Part shown: positions 8,232 to 16,067 of the stretch, piece by piece
How positions within the stretch are numbered: the first letter of the stretch is position 1
Layout of the letters: each line of letters starts with the position of its first letter
NCBI GenBank assembly: GCA_036495525.1
Contig: DASXMR010000084.1
Location: forward strand, 1 to 64,000
Length of the DNA: 64,000 bases
Source of the DNA: DASXMR01 sp036495525
GTDB taxonomy: Bacteria > Actinomycetota > Actinomycetes > Streptosporangiales > Streptosporangiaceae
Direction: 5' to 3'
Notes under the pieces: model-generated
Told to the model about the DNA's origin: nothing
Seen by the model: only the letters and a program-made list of their open reading frames with translations
Database searches by the model: none
Made by a program: the position numbers and the translations under genes

Positions 8232-9341
8232 TTAAGCCGGGCCGACGCCCTCGGTGATCGCGTCGTTCACCTCGGCCTGCCGCGCGGCCAGCTCGGCCGC
8301 GTACTTCTCGGCGTCGACCTTCTCGGCGATCTGCTCGTCAGCCTGCATGAGCGCGTCGAGATCGGACTGCGCGGCATCCATCACGCCTAGATCGGCATAA
8401 GCGTGCTGCACCTTCGGGCCCCACAGCCCGATGTCGCGCACGCACGGCACGATCCGGGAGAACAGCAGCGTGCGGAACGCCTGCTGCACCGGCGACTGCT
8501 CGGTGAATTCCAGGCACTCGGCCACGTCAAAGCCCATCCGCTCCCATACCTCGCGCGCCGTGAACCGGTTGCGCATCAGGTAGCAGCCTTCGACGATGAA
8601 TTCCTCGCGCTCAGCCCGCTCGGCCGAAGTGAGCTCGGCGTAGTAGTCGCGCAGCGCAAGCCGCCCGAAAGCCACATGCCTGGCCTCGTCCTGCATCACG
8701 TAGGCCAGCAGCTGGGTCACCAGGGGGTTATTGGACATGTCGCGGTGCACGCCGAACGCGGCGAGAGCCAGCCCCTCGATCAGCACCTGCATGCCGAGAT
8801 ATGGCATGTCCCAGCGGGAATCGCTGAGCGCGTCCGCCAGCAGGGCGGCCAGGTCCGGGTTCACCGGGTAGTACAGGCCGATCTTCTCCCGCATGAACCG
8901 CGCATACAGCTCGACGTGGCGCGCCTCGTCCATGGCCTGGGTGGCGGCGTAGAACTTAGAGTCCAGGTCGGGCACCGAGGCCACGATCCGCGCCGCCACC
9001 GTCAGCGCGCCCTGCTCGCCGTGCAGGAACTGGCTGAACAGCCACGCAGACAGGTGATGGGACAGCTCGCCACGCTGCTTCTCCGAGAGCAGGTCCCACT
9101 GGCGTGACCCGTAGATCGGGCAGAACTCGTCGGACTGCTCCATCACGTTCTCAGGGTTCACCGGCAGCTGCCAGTCGATCCGCTTGGCGGCGTCCCACTG
9201 CTTGTCCTTGCCGCGCTGATACAGGTCGAGCAGGCGGCTGCGGCCCTCGTCGTACTCCCAGCTGAACCGGGTGGCTCCGGCGGCTGGCACGTCCCAGGTG
9301 CCGGGCGGGACCGGCGTGGTGTAGCGGTCGTAAGTGCTCAC
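8232..9341 (-). CDS. Ferritin-like diiron oxygenase-type protein
   Basis: About 369 residues. Two E-plus-DEARH elements, HGEQGAL...MDEARHVELYARFM and IEGLALAAFG...QDEARHVAFGRLAL, give the paired Glu and His ligands of a carboxylate-bridged diiron site in a ferritin-like four-helix bundle. The repeated DEARH motif recalls AurF-type N-oxygenases and related acyl desaturase-like proteins. The substrate is unknown. GTG 9341 is preferred because AGGGG lies just upstream. An in-frame ATG at 9371 has no recognisable ribosome site and would add ten residues. No reductase or ferredoxin gene is adjacent. Confidence 0.8.
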   Translation of the reverse strand: MSTYDRYTTPVPPGTWDVPAAGATRFSWEYDEGRSRLLDLYQRGKDKQWDAAKRIDWQLPVNPENVMEQSDEFCPIYGSRQWDLLSEKQRGELSHHLSAWLFSQFLHGEQGALTVAARIVASVPDLDSKFYAATQAMDEARHVELYARFMREKIGLYYPVNPDLAALLADALSDSRWDMPYLGMQVLIEGLALAAFGVHRDMSNNPLVTQLLAYVMQDEARHVAFGRLALRDYYAELTSAERAEREEFIVEGCYLMRNRFTAREVWERMGFDVAECLEFTEQSPVQQAFRTLLFSRIVPCVRDIGLWGPKVQHAYADLGVMDAAQSDLDALMQADEQIAEKVDAEKYAAELAARQAEVNDAITEGVGPA

Positions 9342-9407
9342 GGCGGCCCCTGCCTCTCTGGCTGCGGTCATCCAGACATTACTCGCTAGTAGCCGCCGGC
9401 TCCAGGG

Positions 9408-11849
9408 TCATGGTGCCGCTGGTCCGCCGGTGCCTGGCGCGAGCAGCTCGTAGGCAGGGTTGACCATTATCGCGCGCCCGTCCTTGGATCCGACCGGCCC
9501 GCGGAACCGCACCCTGGCACCAGGGTCAAGGCCGGGGATGTGCGACCGGCCGTAGAACAGCGCGGTCAGCTCGCCGGTCGAGTCGGCGATCTCGGCGGCC
9601 AGCACGGTGCTGCGCTCGACCGGCCGGATCTCCACCGCGCGCACCCGGCCCTCGACCACCGCCTTGCACGGCTTGACCAGCGTCGCGATCGCGCTCACCC
9701 CCGGGGATGGCGCTGGCCTGCTGTAGTCCTCCATGTCAGCCTCGTCGGCGACCTCGGCCGGCCGGGAGCCGTCCGGCTCTGATCCGGCCTGGCCTGCGCG
9801 GTCCGCGGCCATCGCGGCCCCGCGGCCTGCCGCGGCCGGCCTGCCGGGTACTGGCTCGCCTTGCGCCGCGGCCCGGCGCTGCACCAGCGTGGTGACCCGG
9901 CTGCGCACGTCGAACGGCACGATGGTCGCGGCTGCGTGCGGGATCCGGCTCACCACCCCGGCGATCTTGTCGGCCGTGCGGTCGTGCAGCAGCCTGCCCA
10001 GCAGCGGCGAGTAACCGCGCCGCGGCAGGATGGCGGTGACGCCGACACCCGGCAGCCCGGCCTCGGCCTTGACCAGGGCGACGGCCGCCCTGTCCAGCCG
10101 CCGGTCCGGGCAGTCGACGAAGTCCAGCACGACGCCGGTGCTGGCCCGCAGCCACTCCCGGCGCAGCGCCGCGGCCTGCGTGGTATCGATGACGAAGTGC
10201 ACCGCGCGCAGCGCGGTCGGGCGCAGGCTGCGCGCGTACCGCAGCGCCGCCAGCGTTGCCAGGTCCACGTCGTCGACGAAGACGAAGACAGTGCGCCGCG
10301 CGTAGGTGGGCGGCTCCGGCGGGCCGCTGCGCGCCTCGATGTCCTCGAGCACGCTCGCCTCGTTGCGGTACTCGCGGTTGAGCCTGATCAGGGCCGGCAC
10401 GCCGATCGCGAACAGCACGACCACGAGCCAGGCGCCCTCGGTGAACTTCACCACCGCGAAGACCAGCACTACGACCAGCGAGGTGACCCCGGCCGCGAAG
10501 CAGATGATCACCCGGCGCCGCCAGCCGGCCACCCTCGGCCGCAGATCGCGGTGGTACTTGGCCATGCCGAAGCCGGCCATGGTGAACGCGGTGAAGACGC
10601 CGATCGCGTAGAACGGCACCAGGCTGTTCACGTTCGACCCGGCGACGGCCAGCAGGGCGGCGGACAGCACGGCGAGCACCACGATGCCGTTGGAGAAGAC
10701 CAGCCGGTCCCCCCGCTTGGTCAGCCAGCGGGGCAGGAAGGCATCCTCGGCCACGAAGCTGGCCAGGAACGGGAAGCCGTTGAAGCTGGTATTCCCGCCG
10801 GTGTAAAGGATCAGCGCGGTGGCGGTCTGCACCAGGATGAACATGGCCTGGCCGAACGCGGTGTGCCCGAAGACGATCTTGGCTTCCTGGGAGATCACCG
10901 TCGGGACGCCGCTGGTGAACGGCGCCGCGTGGGTGAGGTGGGCCAGCCAGGAGATGCCGGCCACCAGGGTGCCGAGGATCGCGCCCTCAGCGACCAGAAC
11001 CTTGCGGGCGTTGAGGCCCTCTGGCCGGCGGAAGGCGCTGACCGCGTTCGACACCGCCTCGATGCCGGTGAGCGACGAACCGCCGTTCGCGAACGCCTTC
11101 AGCAGCACGAAGACCATGCCGAACGCGATCAGGCTGCTGCCCGAATGAGCGGCGGTGTACTGACCGGGCCGGGGGAAGGCGTACTGCGGCAGCGAGCCGA
11201 AGATCTCCCTGACCAGCCCGACGATGATCATCAGGATGATCAAGGCGGAGAACAGGTACGTCGGGACGGCGAACGACCGGCCTGCCTCCCGGATGCCGCG
11301 CAGGTTGCCGTAGCACATGAGCAGCACGACGCAGACGGAGATGATCGTGAGCAGCTCCGGGTGCCTGAGCGCCGGTATGGCCGAGGCAACGGCCGCGGTG
11401 CCAGCCGCGACCTGGACGGCGACCGTGACCACGTAGTCGATCAGCAGCGCGACGGCCGCTACCTGAGCTACCTTCGGGCCGAAGTTATCCCTGGCCACGA
11501 CGTAGGAGCCGCCGGCCCTGGTGTAGACCGTGACGACCTCGCGGTAGGCGAGTACCACCAGGATCATCACAAACAGCACGACGCCGGTGATCGGCAGGAT
11601 GAGCGTGAACGCGGTGACGAACAGGCCGCCCCTGAGCAGCTCGATCAGGATTTCCTCGGTGCCGTAGGCCGAGGAGGAGATCCCGTCGGGAGCCAGCACG
11701 CCTAGCGCCATCGTTTTGGACAGCCGCTCGTCCGCCAGCTGCTCGTTGACCAGCGGCGGGCCGAGCAGGCGCCGCTTCAGCGCATAGCCGAGGCCCTCGG
11801 CGAGGTCACCACGCCCGCTGAGCGCCGTCGCGGCTTTCCGCATGGCCAC
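9408..11849 (-). CDS. KimA-like APC-family potassium importer fused to an OB-fold domain
   Basis: A protein of about 813 residues. Roughly residues 30-480 hold the twelve-helix APC transporter core with motifs of the KimA/YdaO group (LAPDGISSSAYGTEEIL near the start, SSLTGIEAVSNAV, RGDRLVFSNGI). A cytoplasmic USP-like region follows (VFVFVDDVDLATLAALRYA). The last ~100 residues are an OB-fold domain (VEGRVRAVEIRPVERSTVLA to VNPAYELLAPG), preceded by a linker. Bacillus KimA imports potassium with protons under c-di-AMP control. Here the substrate is inferred. In mycobacteria, as I recall, the OB-fold and the permease are separate neighbouring genes, so this looks like a fusion. GTG 11849 is chosen because GGAGG lies eight bases upstream. 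It is divergent from the MgtE-like gene. Confidence 0.8.
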   Translation of the reverse strand: MAMRKAATALSGRGDLAEGLGYALKRRLLGPPLVNEQLADERLSKTMALGVLAPDGISSSAYGTEEILIELLRGGLFVTAFTLILPITGVVLFVMILVVLAYREVVTVYTRAGGSYVVARDNFGPKVAQVAAVALLIDYVVTVAVQVAAGTAAVASAIPALRHPELLTIISVCVVLLMCYGNLRGIREAGRSFAVPTYLFSALIILMIIVGLVREIFGSLPQYAFPRPGQYTAAHSGSSLIAFGMVFVLLKAFANGGSSLTGIEAVSNAVSAFRRPEGLNARKVLVAEGAILGTLVAGISWLAHLTHAAPFTSGVPTVISQEAKIVFGHTAFGQAMFILVQTATALILYTGGNTSFNGFPFLASFVAEDAFLPRWLTKRGDRLVFSNGIVVLAVLSAALLAVAGSNVNSLVPFYAIGVFTAFTMAGFGMAKYHRDLRPRVAGWRRRVIICFAAGVTSLVVVLVFAVVKFTEGAWLVVVLFAIGVPALIRLNREYRNEASVLEDIEARSGPPEPPTYARRTVFVFVDDVDLATLAALRYARSLRPTALRAVHFVIDTTQAAALRREWLRASTGVVLDFVDCPDRRLDRAAVALVKAEAGLPGVGVTAILPRRGYSPLLGRLLHDRTADKIAGVVSRIPHAAATIVPFDVRSRVTTLVQRRAAAQGEPVPGRPAAAGRGAAMAADRAGQAGSEPDGSRPAEVADEADMEDYSRPAPSPGVSAIATLVKPCKAVVEGRVRAVEIRPVERSTVLAAEIADSTGELTALFYGRSHIPGLDPGARVRFRGPVGSKDGRAIMVNPAYELLAPGTGGPAAP

Positions 11850-12159
11850 GCTGCATTCCTCCGCTCGCCCGGCTCCGCCGGCACGGCTTGATGCCATCAC
11901 CGCGGGTTGCTGCGGCAGCCAGGAACGGGCCGGGCAGGCCCGCTGCCGGCGAGCATATCCGTCGTCTGGAACTCATCTGCAACGAGCGGGTTCGCCCTGG
12001 CCGCGGCCGGCTAGAACCGAACGGCTGGCCGGGCTAAAGCGGTAAGGCCGCCCGGCCAGGAGCGGCGGCCTGCCCAGGACAGGTACCGGGCCGGCGGCCG
12101 TGATGGCAGGGTGAGACTCAGGCGAGTGCCGCGGCGGCGGCCTGACGGGAGGCAAGGCC
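11850..12159. promoter_or_regulatory. Divergent intergenic region, KimA-like and MgtE-like genes
   Basis: 310 bp of GC-rich sequence that must carry promoters for both divergent transport genes. A GGGAGG site precedes the plus-strand ATG. I found no M-box and no recognisable c-di-AMP (ydaO) riboswitch pattern on either strand. Confidence 0.5.
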
Positions 12160-13476
12160 ATGACCAGCACACCGGGCGCGGCGGCTTCCGAGGCCGGCGG
12201 CGCGCGCACGCTGCACCTGTCGGACCTGCTGCGGCGCCCGGTAACCGACAGCCGGGGCGAGTCGATCGGGCGGCTGTCCGACGTGATCGTGCGGCTGCGC
12301 GGGGCGGAGCCTCCGCTGGTGACCGGCCTGGTGGCCAGCCTCGGCGGCCGGGACGTGTTCGTGCCGGTTGACCAGATGAGCGCCGTCGGTGCCGATGTGC
12401 TCAAGCTCACCAGTCCGCGGCTCGACCTGCGCAGGTTCGAGCGCCGCGAGGGTGAGGTGCTGCTGCGCGCGGACGTGCTCGGGCACCGGCTGATCGACGT
12501 GGAGCGCGCGCACCTGACCAGGGCCGCCGATCTCGAGCTGAGCGAGCTGCCGGCCGGCGACTGGGTGCTGGCCGGCGCCGACACCCGGCGCCGCCGGCGC
12601 CGGCTGCTGCCGTTCCCGCGCGGCGCGCAGCCCGCTGGTGGCGGCCACTTCCGCAGCTGGTCCGCGTTCGAGCCGCTGATCGGGCATACCGGCAGCGCAC
12701 TGCTGCGCGGGCCGTTCGCGCGGATCCGGCGGCTCAAGCCAGCGCAGATAGCCGACCTGCTCGAAGAGGCTTCCAAGGACGAGGAAACCGAGATCCTCGG
12801 GCACGTGCACGCCGATCCCGAGCTGGAGGCCGACGTCTTCGAGGAGCTCGACGAGGACCTGGCCACCAGGCTGCTCGGTGCCAGGACCGACACCGAGATC
12901 GCCGCGGTGATCGGCCGGATGCGCGCCGACGACGCGGCTGACGCCATCGGCGAGCTGCCGCAGCGGCGCCGCCAGCCCGTGCTCGACCTGCTGCCCGCCG
13001 GCCAGCGCACCAAGGTGCTGACGCTGATGGGGTTCAACCCGGCCAGCGCTGGCGGGCTGATGGGCGTCGACTTCCTGGCCGTCGGCAGGGACGCCACGGT
13101 CGGCGCGGCGCTGGCCGCGGTGGCCAGCTCGCCCGGCCTGCAGCCGGAGGCGCTGACCACCATGCACGTGCTGGACCAGGCAGGGCGGTTGTGCGGGGTG
13201 GCCCGGCTGGTCACGCTCGTGCAGGCCAGCCAGGACACCATGATCACCGAGGTCTGGGACGACGACCCGGTGCGGGTCGGCGCGGATACCGACGCGGTCG
13301 ACGTCGCCGTGCTGATGAGCGACTACAACCTGATCACCGTCCCGGTCGTCGACGAGCGGCGGCAGATGATCGGCATCATCACCGTCGACGACATCCTCGA
13401 GGTGACCCTGCCGGACGACTGGCGGCGGCGCGAGGCGGCCGAGCCGCCTGACGCTCACCGCGGGCAGCCCGGCTGA
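12160..13476 (+). CDS. MgtE-type magnesium sensor protein without channel (PRC, MgtE_N, CBS)
   Basis: A 438-residue soluble protein. Residues about 18-95 look like a PRC-barrel (LSDLLRRPVTDSRGESIGRLSDVIV). Residues about 185-290 form the helical MgtE N domain (LKPAQIADLLEEAS, DADDAADAIGELP, VLTLMGFNPASAGGLM). Residues about 300-430 are a CBS pair ending MIGIITVDDILEV. In MgtE channels these cytosolic parts sense Mg2+ and gate a five-helix membrane domain, which is absent here. The next gene on the strand is an NRAMP-type transporter, so the likely role is to regulate that transporter in trans. It has its own ribosome site (GGGAGG). Confidence 0.88.
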   Translation: MTSTPGAAASEAGGARTLHLSDLLRRPVTDSRGESIGRLSDVIVRLRGAEPPLVTGLVASLGGRDVFVPVDQMSAVGADVLKLTSPRLDLRRFERREGEVLLRADVLGHRLIDVERAHLTRAADLELSELPAGDWVLAGADTRRRRRRLLPFPRGAQPAGGGHFRSWSAFEPLIGHTGSALLRGPFARIRRLKPAQIADLLEEASKDEETEILGHVHADPELEADVFEELDEDLATRLLGARTDTEIAAVIGRMRADDAADAIGELPQRRRQPVLDLLPAGQRTKVLTLMGFNPASAGGLMGVDFLAVGRDATVGAALAAVASSPGLQPEALTTMHVLDQAGRLCGVARLVTLVQASQDTMITEVWDDDPVRVGADTDAVDVAVLMSDYNLITVPVVDERRQMIGIITVDDILEVTLPDDWRRREAAEPPDAHRGQPG

Positions 13477-13519
13477 GCGGATGTGCTCGCTGCCGGAACA
13501 AAGCACGGCCTGGCGGCGT

Positions 13520-13549
13520 TTGACATTTCCGCAGCTTGTCGGGCATCCT
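13520..13549 (+). promoter_or_regulatory. Putative promoter of the M-box leader
   Basis: A perfect TTGACA at 13520-13525, 18 bases, then CATCCT at 13544-13549. Transcription would begin about 7-10 bases later, directly before the riboswitch. This is strong positional support although the -10 is imperfect. Confidence 0.5.
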
Positions 13550-13561
13550 CGATGAGGTTGC

Positions 13562-13745
13562 ATTCGGGACACCTCGTTCGGTGAGGCGTCTTCACGGACA
13601 CAGGCCACTGATCCCACCCGTCGAGAGACGCTCCGGATCAGGACACCTCTCCCCGGCCTAAGGGGTGAGGCCAAGTGGCTGCGCAGGCGGGCAACCAGTG
13701 CCGCGCTACGCCGTGAAGTGCCAAAGCTCTAACGAGAGAGGTGCC
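13562..13745 (+). ncRNA. M-box (ykoK) Mg2+ riboswitch
   Basis: The region matches the conserved M-box pattern. ACCTCGTT-CGGTGAGGCGTCT begins at 13571, then CGGACACAGGCCACTGATCCC with GTCGAGAGACGC near 13620-13631. The 3' conserved block GTGCCAAAGCTCTAACGAG spans about 13718-13736. The outer helix P1 can close between 13571-13578 and the strand at 13731-13742 (AACGAGAGAGGT). Known M-boxes bind several Mg2+ ions and reduce expression of magnesium uptake genes when Mg2+ is plentiful. It precedes an NRAMP-related transporter, which fits. Identified by motif recall, not by a covariance model. Confidence 0.85.
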
Positions 13746-13775
13746 TGCCGGGGTGTCAGTCCCTGGCGCGGGTCG

Positions 13776-13843
13776 CATCTCTCGCACGGTGTCTGCTGGC
13801 TCGGCGCTGCGCAGTGCCGCGGAACGGAGGGAGGCGAGAGATG
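13776..13843 (+). promoter_or_regulatory. Expression platform: start-codon sequestering helix
   Basis: CATCTCTCGC (13776-13785) is a perfect 10-base complement of GCGAGAGATG (13834-13843), which contains the start codon and part of the ribosome site of the leader frame at 13841. The same segment (TCTCTCG, 13778-13784) can instead pair with CGAGAGA (13733-13739), which is the 3' strand of riboswitch helix P1. The pairings exclude each other. The complementarity is seen in sequence. The switching logic is inferred. Confidence 0.6.
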
Positions 13844-13936
13844 GACCACGATAGTCCGGGCCGAAAACGGCCCTCCCCGCCTGAAGTTCCTGCCTGTTCC
13901 GGGCACGACCTGACACCGCATGCCGGCCGCCGCTGA
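13841..13936 (+). CDS. Proline-rich leader peptide between M-box and transporter
   Basis: A 31-codon frame starting MDHDSPGRKRPSPPEVPA with a strong purine-rich ribosome site (GGAGGGAGG at 13826-13834, then CGAGAG before ATG). It contains six prolines including one PP pair, and is basic, without a membrane segment. Its start lies in the sequestering helix of the riboswitch platform. Inside it sits a perfect 6-bp hairpin GGGCCG-AAAA-CGGCCC (13858-13873). Proline-rich leaders are known to control magnesium uptake in enterobacteria (mgtL, mgtP), and upstream ORFs have been reported at a mycobacterial M-box locus. Whether this peptide is made is untested. It could also be a chance frame. Confidence 0.5.
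   Translation: MDHDSPGRKRPSPPEVPACSGHDLTPHAGRR
13858..13873 (+). terminator. Stable hairpin inside the leader frame
   Basis: GGGCCG (13858-13863) and CGGCCC (13868-13873) pair perfectly around an AAAA loop. There is no U-tract. It could be an attenuator or pause site linked to translation of the leader. Function is inferred. Confidence 0.35.
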
Positions 13937-14116
13937 CCGCGGCGCGCCCCAAGTGCAGCTAGCCCAGTCCAGCCCGCTCAGTTCCGCCGCTCAGCCCGCG
14001 CGCTAGCGCCGCGCGGCAGTGGCCCTGCTGCGCGCTCGCTCGGCCTGGCTCGGCCGCGGTGCCGGCCGTGCCCCCCGATCCCCGCCGTGTCGCCGGCGGC
14101 GAAGGGGGTGCCTGTC

Positions 14117-15946
14117 ATGACCACGACCTTCCCTGGCAACCGGGTGGACCCCGGTGCGGCGCTCGACTCCGCGCACGTCGGCGACATCCGCGGTGCGCTC
14201 GGCACGATCGCGCATGACGACACGGGGCAGCGCACGTCCGTGCCGGCGAAGCTGAAGACCCTGCTGGCCATCGTGGGGCCCGGCCTGATCGTGATGGTCG
14301 GCGACAACGACGCCGGGGCGTTCTCGGTCTACGGCCAGGCCGGCCAGGACTACGGCACCCGGCTGCTGTGGACGTTCCTGCTGCTGATCCCCGTGCTGTA
14401 CGTGAACCAGGAGATGGTGCTGCGGCTCGGCGCGGTGACCGGCGTCGGCCACGCCAGGCTGATCATGGAGCGGTTCGGGCGCTTCTGGGGTGCCTTCAGC
14501 GTGATCGACCTGTTCATCCTGAACGCGCTAACCATCGTCACCGAGTTCATCGGGATCACGCTCGCGGCCGGCTATCTCGGCGTGCCCAAGGTGGCTGCGG
14601 TGGCGCTGGCCGCGCTGGTGATCATCGCGACCGCGTTCACCGGCAGCTTCCGCAGGTTCGAGCGGATCGCGATGATCTTCTGCGTCGGCTCGCTGCTGCT
14701 CGTCCCCGTTTACCTGCTGTCGCATCCGCACCCGTCCCAGCTGGCCGCTGGCTTCTTCAACCCGTCGGTGCCCGGCGGATCGGGCCAGCTGGCCACCGTC
14801 ATGCTGCTGATCATCGGCATCGTCGGCACGACGGTCGCGCCCTGGCAGCTGTTCTTCCAGCAGTCTTACGTGATCGACAAGCGGATCACCCCCCGGTTCA
14901 TCCGCTACGAGCGGGTCGACCTGGTGATCGGCATCGGCGTGGTCATCGTCGGCGGCGCGGCGCTGACCGGTGCGGTCACCGCGGCGTTCGCTGGCACCCC
15001 AGGTCACGGTCACTTCACCGATGCCGCGGGCCTCGCCGCTGGCCTGGCCGCGCACGCCGGTCAGGCGGTCGGCGCGCTGTTCGCGATCGCGCTGCTGGAC
15101 GCGTCCATGATCGGCGCGTTCGCGGTGTCGCTGTCCACCGCCTACGCGCTCGGCGACGTACTCGGCCTCAAGCACTCGCTGCACCGCGGGTTCCGCCAGG
15201 CCAAGGGCTTCTACGCGATGTACGCGGGCGTGGTCGCACTGGCCGCGGCGATCGTGCTGATTCCCGGCTCGCCGCTTGGCCTGCTCACCGAGGGAGTGCA
15301 GGCACTCGCCGGGGTGCTGCTGCCAAGCGCCACGGTGTTCCTGCTGCTGCTGTGCAACGACAAGGCGGTGCTCGGGCCGTGGGTGAACGGCCGGGTCACC
15401 AACGCCTTCGCCGGCGCGGTGATCGCGATGCTGATCACCCTGTCGCTGATCCTGACCGTGTCGGTGGCCGACCCGCACCTGACTGCCGCGCAGATCAAAG
15501 CGATCCTGCTGGGCTGCGTCATCGCGGCACTGGCCGCCGGCGCCATCACGGCCGCGGTCCGGGCCTGGCGGCGTACGGCGGCCGGCCAGCGCGGGCGTGG
15601 CCTCGCCGCCCAGCTTGCCCCGGCCGGGCTGGGTGCCGCGCTGGCCGGCCGCGTCCTGACGGCCCGCGCCCGTCTTGGCCGGGCTGGCCAGGCGGGTGGC
15701 GGTCACGCGGCTCAGGCTCCAGCCACCGGGCCGCGGTCGGCCGGGGTCATCCCCGGTCAGCGGGCGGAGAAGGGGCCGGGCTCGGGTCGGGCAAGGGACA
15801 GCTGGCGGATGCCGCCGCTCAACATGCTGAGCGTGCCGCCCGTCTCGATCACCAGGAAGCTCGGGCTGTCCGCGCTGTGGGTCTATTCGGCGGTCGCCAT
15901 GGCGCTGGTCGCCGTCAAGATCACCCAGGTGGCGCTCGGGCACTGA
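14117..15946 (+). CDS. NRAMP-related magnesium (divalent metal) transporter
   Basis: A 609-residue integral membrane protein of the SLC11/NRAMP fold. The helix 1 site that reads DPGN in manganese/iron NRAMPs reads D63-N-D-A-G67. The helix 6 site, usually centred on a metal-selective Met (MPH), reads A241-P-W-Q. Such substitutions mark the NRAMP-related magnesium transporters (NRMT), which lost the Met. The M-box upstream and the MgtE-type sensor next door support Mg2+ as substrate. After about 12 helices comes a ~100-residue charged, Gly/Ala-rich linker (about 470-580) and one last hydrophobic helix, an unusual tail. ATG 14117 has GGGGG eight bases upstream. Frames starting further upstream lack this. 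Confidence 0.85.
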   Translation: MTTTFPGNRVDPGAALDSAHVGDIRGALGTIAHDDTGQRTSVPAKLKTLLAIVGPGLIVMVGDNDAGAFSVYGQAGQDYGTRLLWTFLLLIPVLYVNQEMVLRLGAVTGVGHARLIMERFGRFWGAFSVIDLFILNALTIVTEFIGITLAAGYLGVPKVAAVALAALVIIATAFTGSFRRFERIAMIFCVGSLLLVPVYLLSHPHPSQLAAGFFNPSVPGGSGQLATVMLLIIGIVGTTVAPWQLFFQQSYVIDKRITPRFIRYERVDLVIGIGVVIVGGAALTGAVTAAFAGTPGHGHFTDAAGLAAGLAAHAGQAVGALFAIALLDASMIGAFAVSLSTAYALGDVLGLKHSLHRGFRQAKGFYAMYAGVVALAAAIVLIPGSPLGLLTEGVQALAGVLLPSATVFLLLLCNDKAVLGPWVNGRVTNAFAGAVIAMLITLSLILTVSVADPHLTAAQIKAILLGCVIAALAAGAITAAVRAWRRTAAGQRGRGLAAQLAPAGLGAALAGRVLTARARLGRAGQAGGGHAAQAPATGPRSAGVIPGQRAEKGPGSGRARDSWRMPPLNMLSVPPVSITRKLGLSALWVYSAVAMALVAVKITQVALGH

Positions 15947-15978
15947 TCCTTGCGGCGCGGGTGCCGGGAACCTGGCCT

Positions 15979-15992
15979 GACGGCCGGCCGTC
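15979..15992. terminator. Palindrome between convergent genes
   Basis: GACGGCCGGCCGTC is a perfect 14-bp palindrome in the 121-bp gap between the convergent transporter and CoA-transferase-family genes. It may act as a two-way terminator, but it could also be chance in GGCC-rich DNA. Confidence 0.3.
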
Positions 15993-16067
15993 TGCTGAGT
16001 CAGGCGGGGCGGCCGCCGGGCCGCTGGGCAAGACCGGACGGCCGCGGTCGAACCGGCACTCACCGAT

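Noticed and set aside
9861..11705. A 614-codon open frame on the plus strand opposite the KimA-like gene
   Set aside because: Its protein is Arg/Gly/His/Asp-rich low complexity, as expected for the antisense of a GC-rich gene. The minus-strand frame has clear family motifs.
11850..12159. c-di-AMP (ydaO) or second M-box riboswitch between the divergent transport genes
   Set aside because: Read on both strands. None of the conserved blocks of either class was found.
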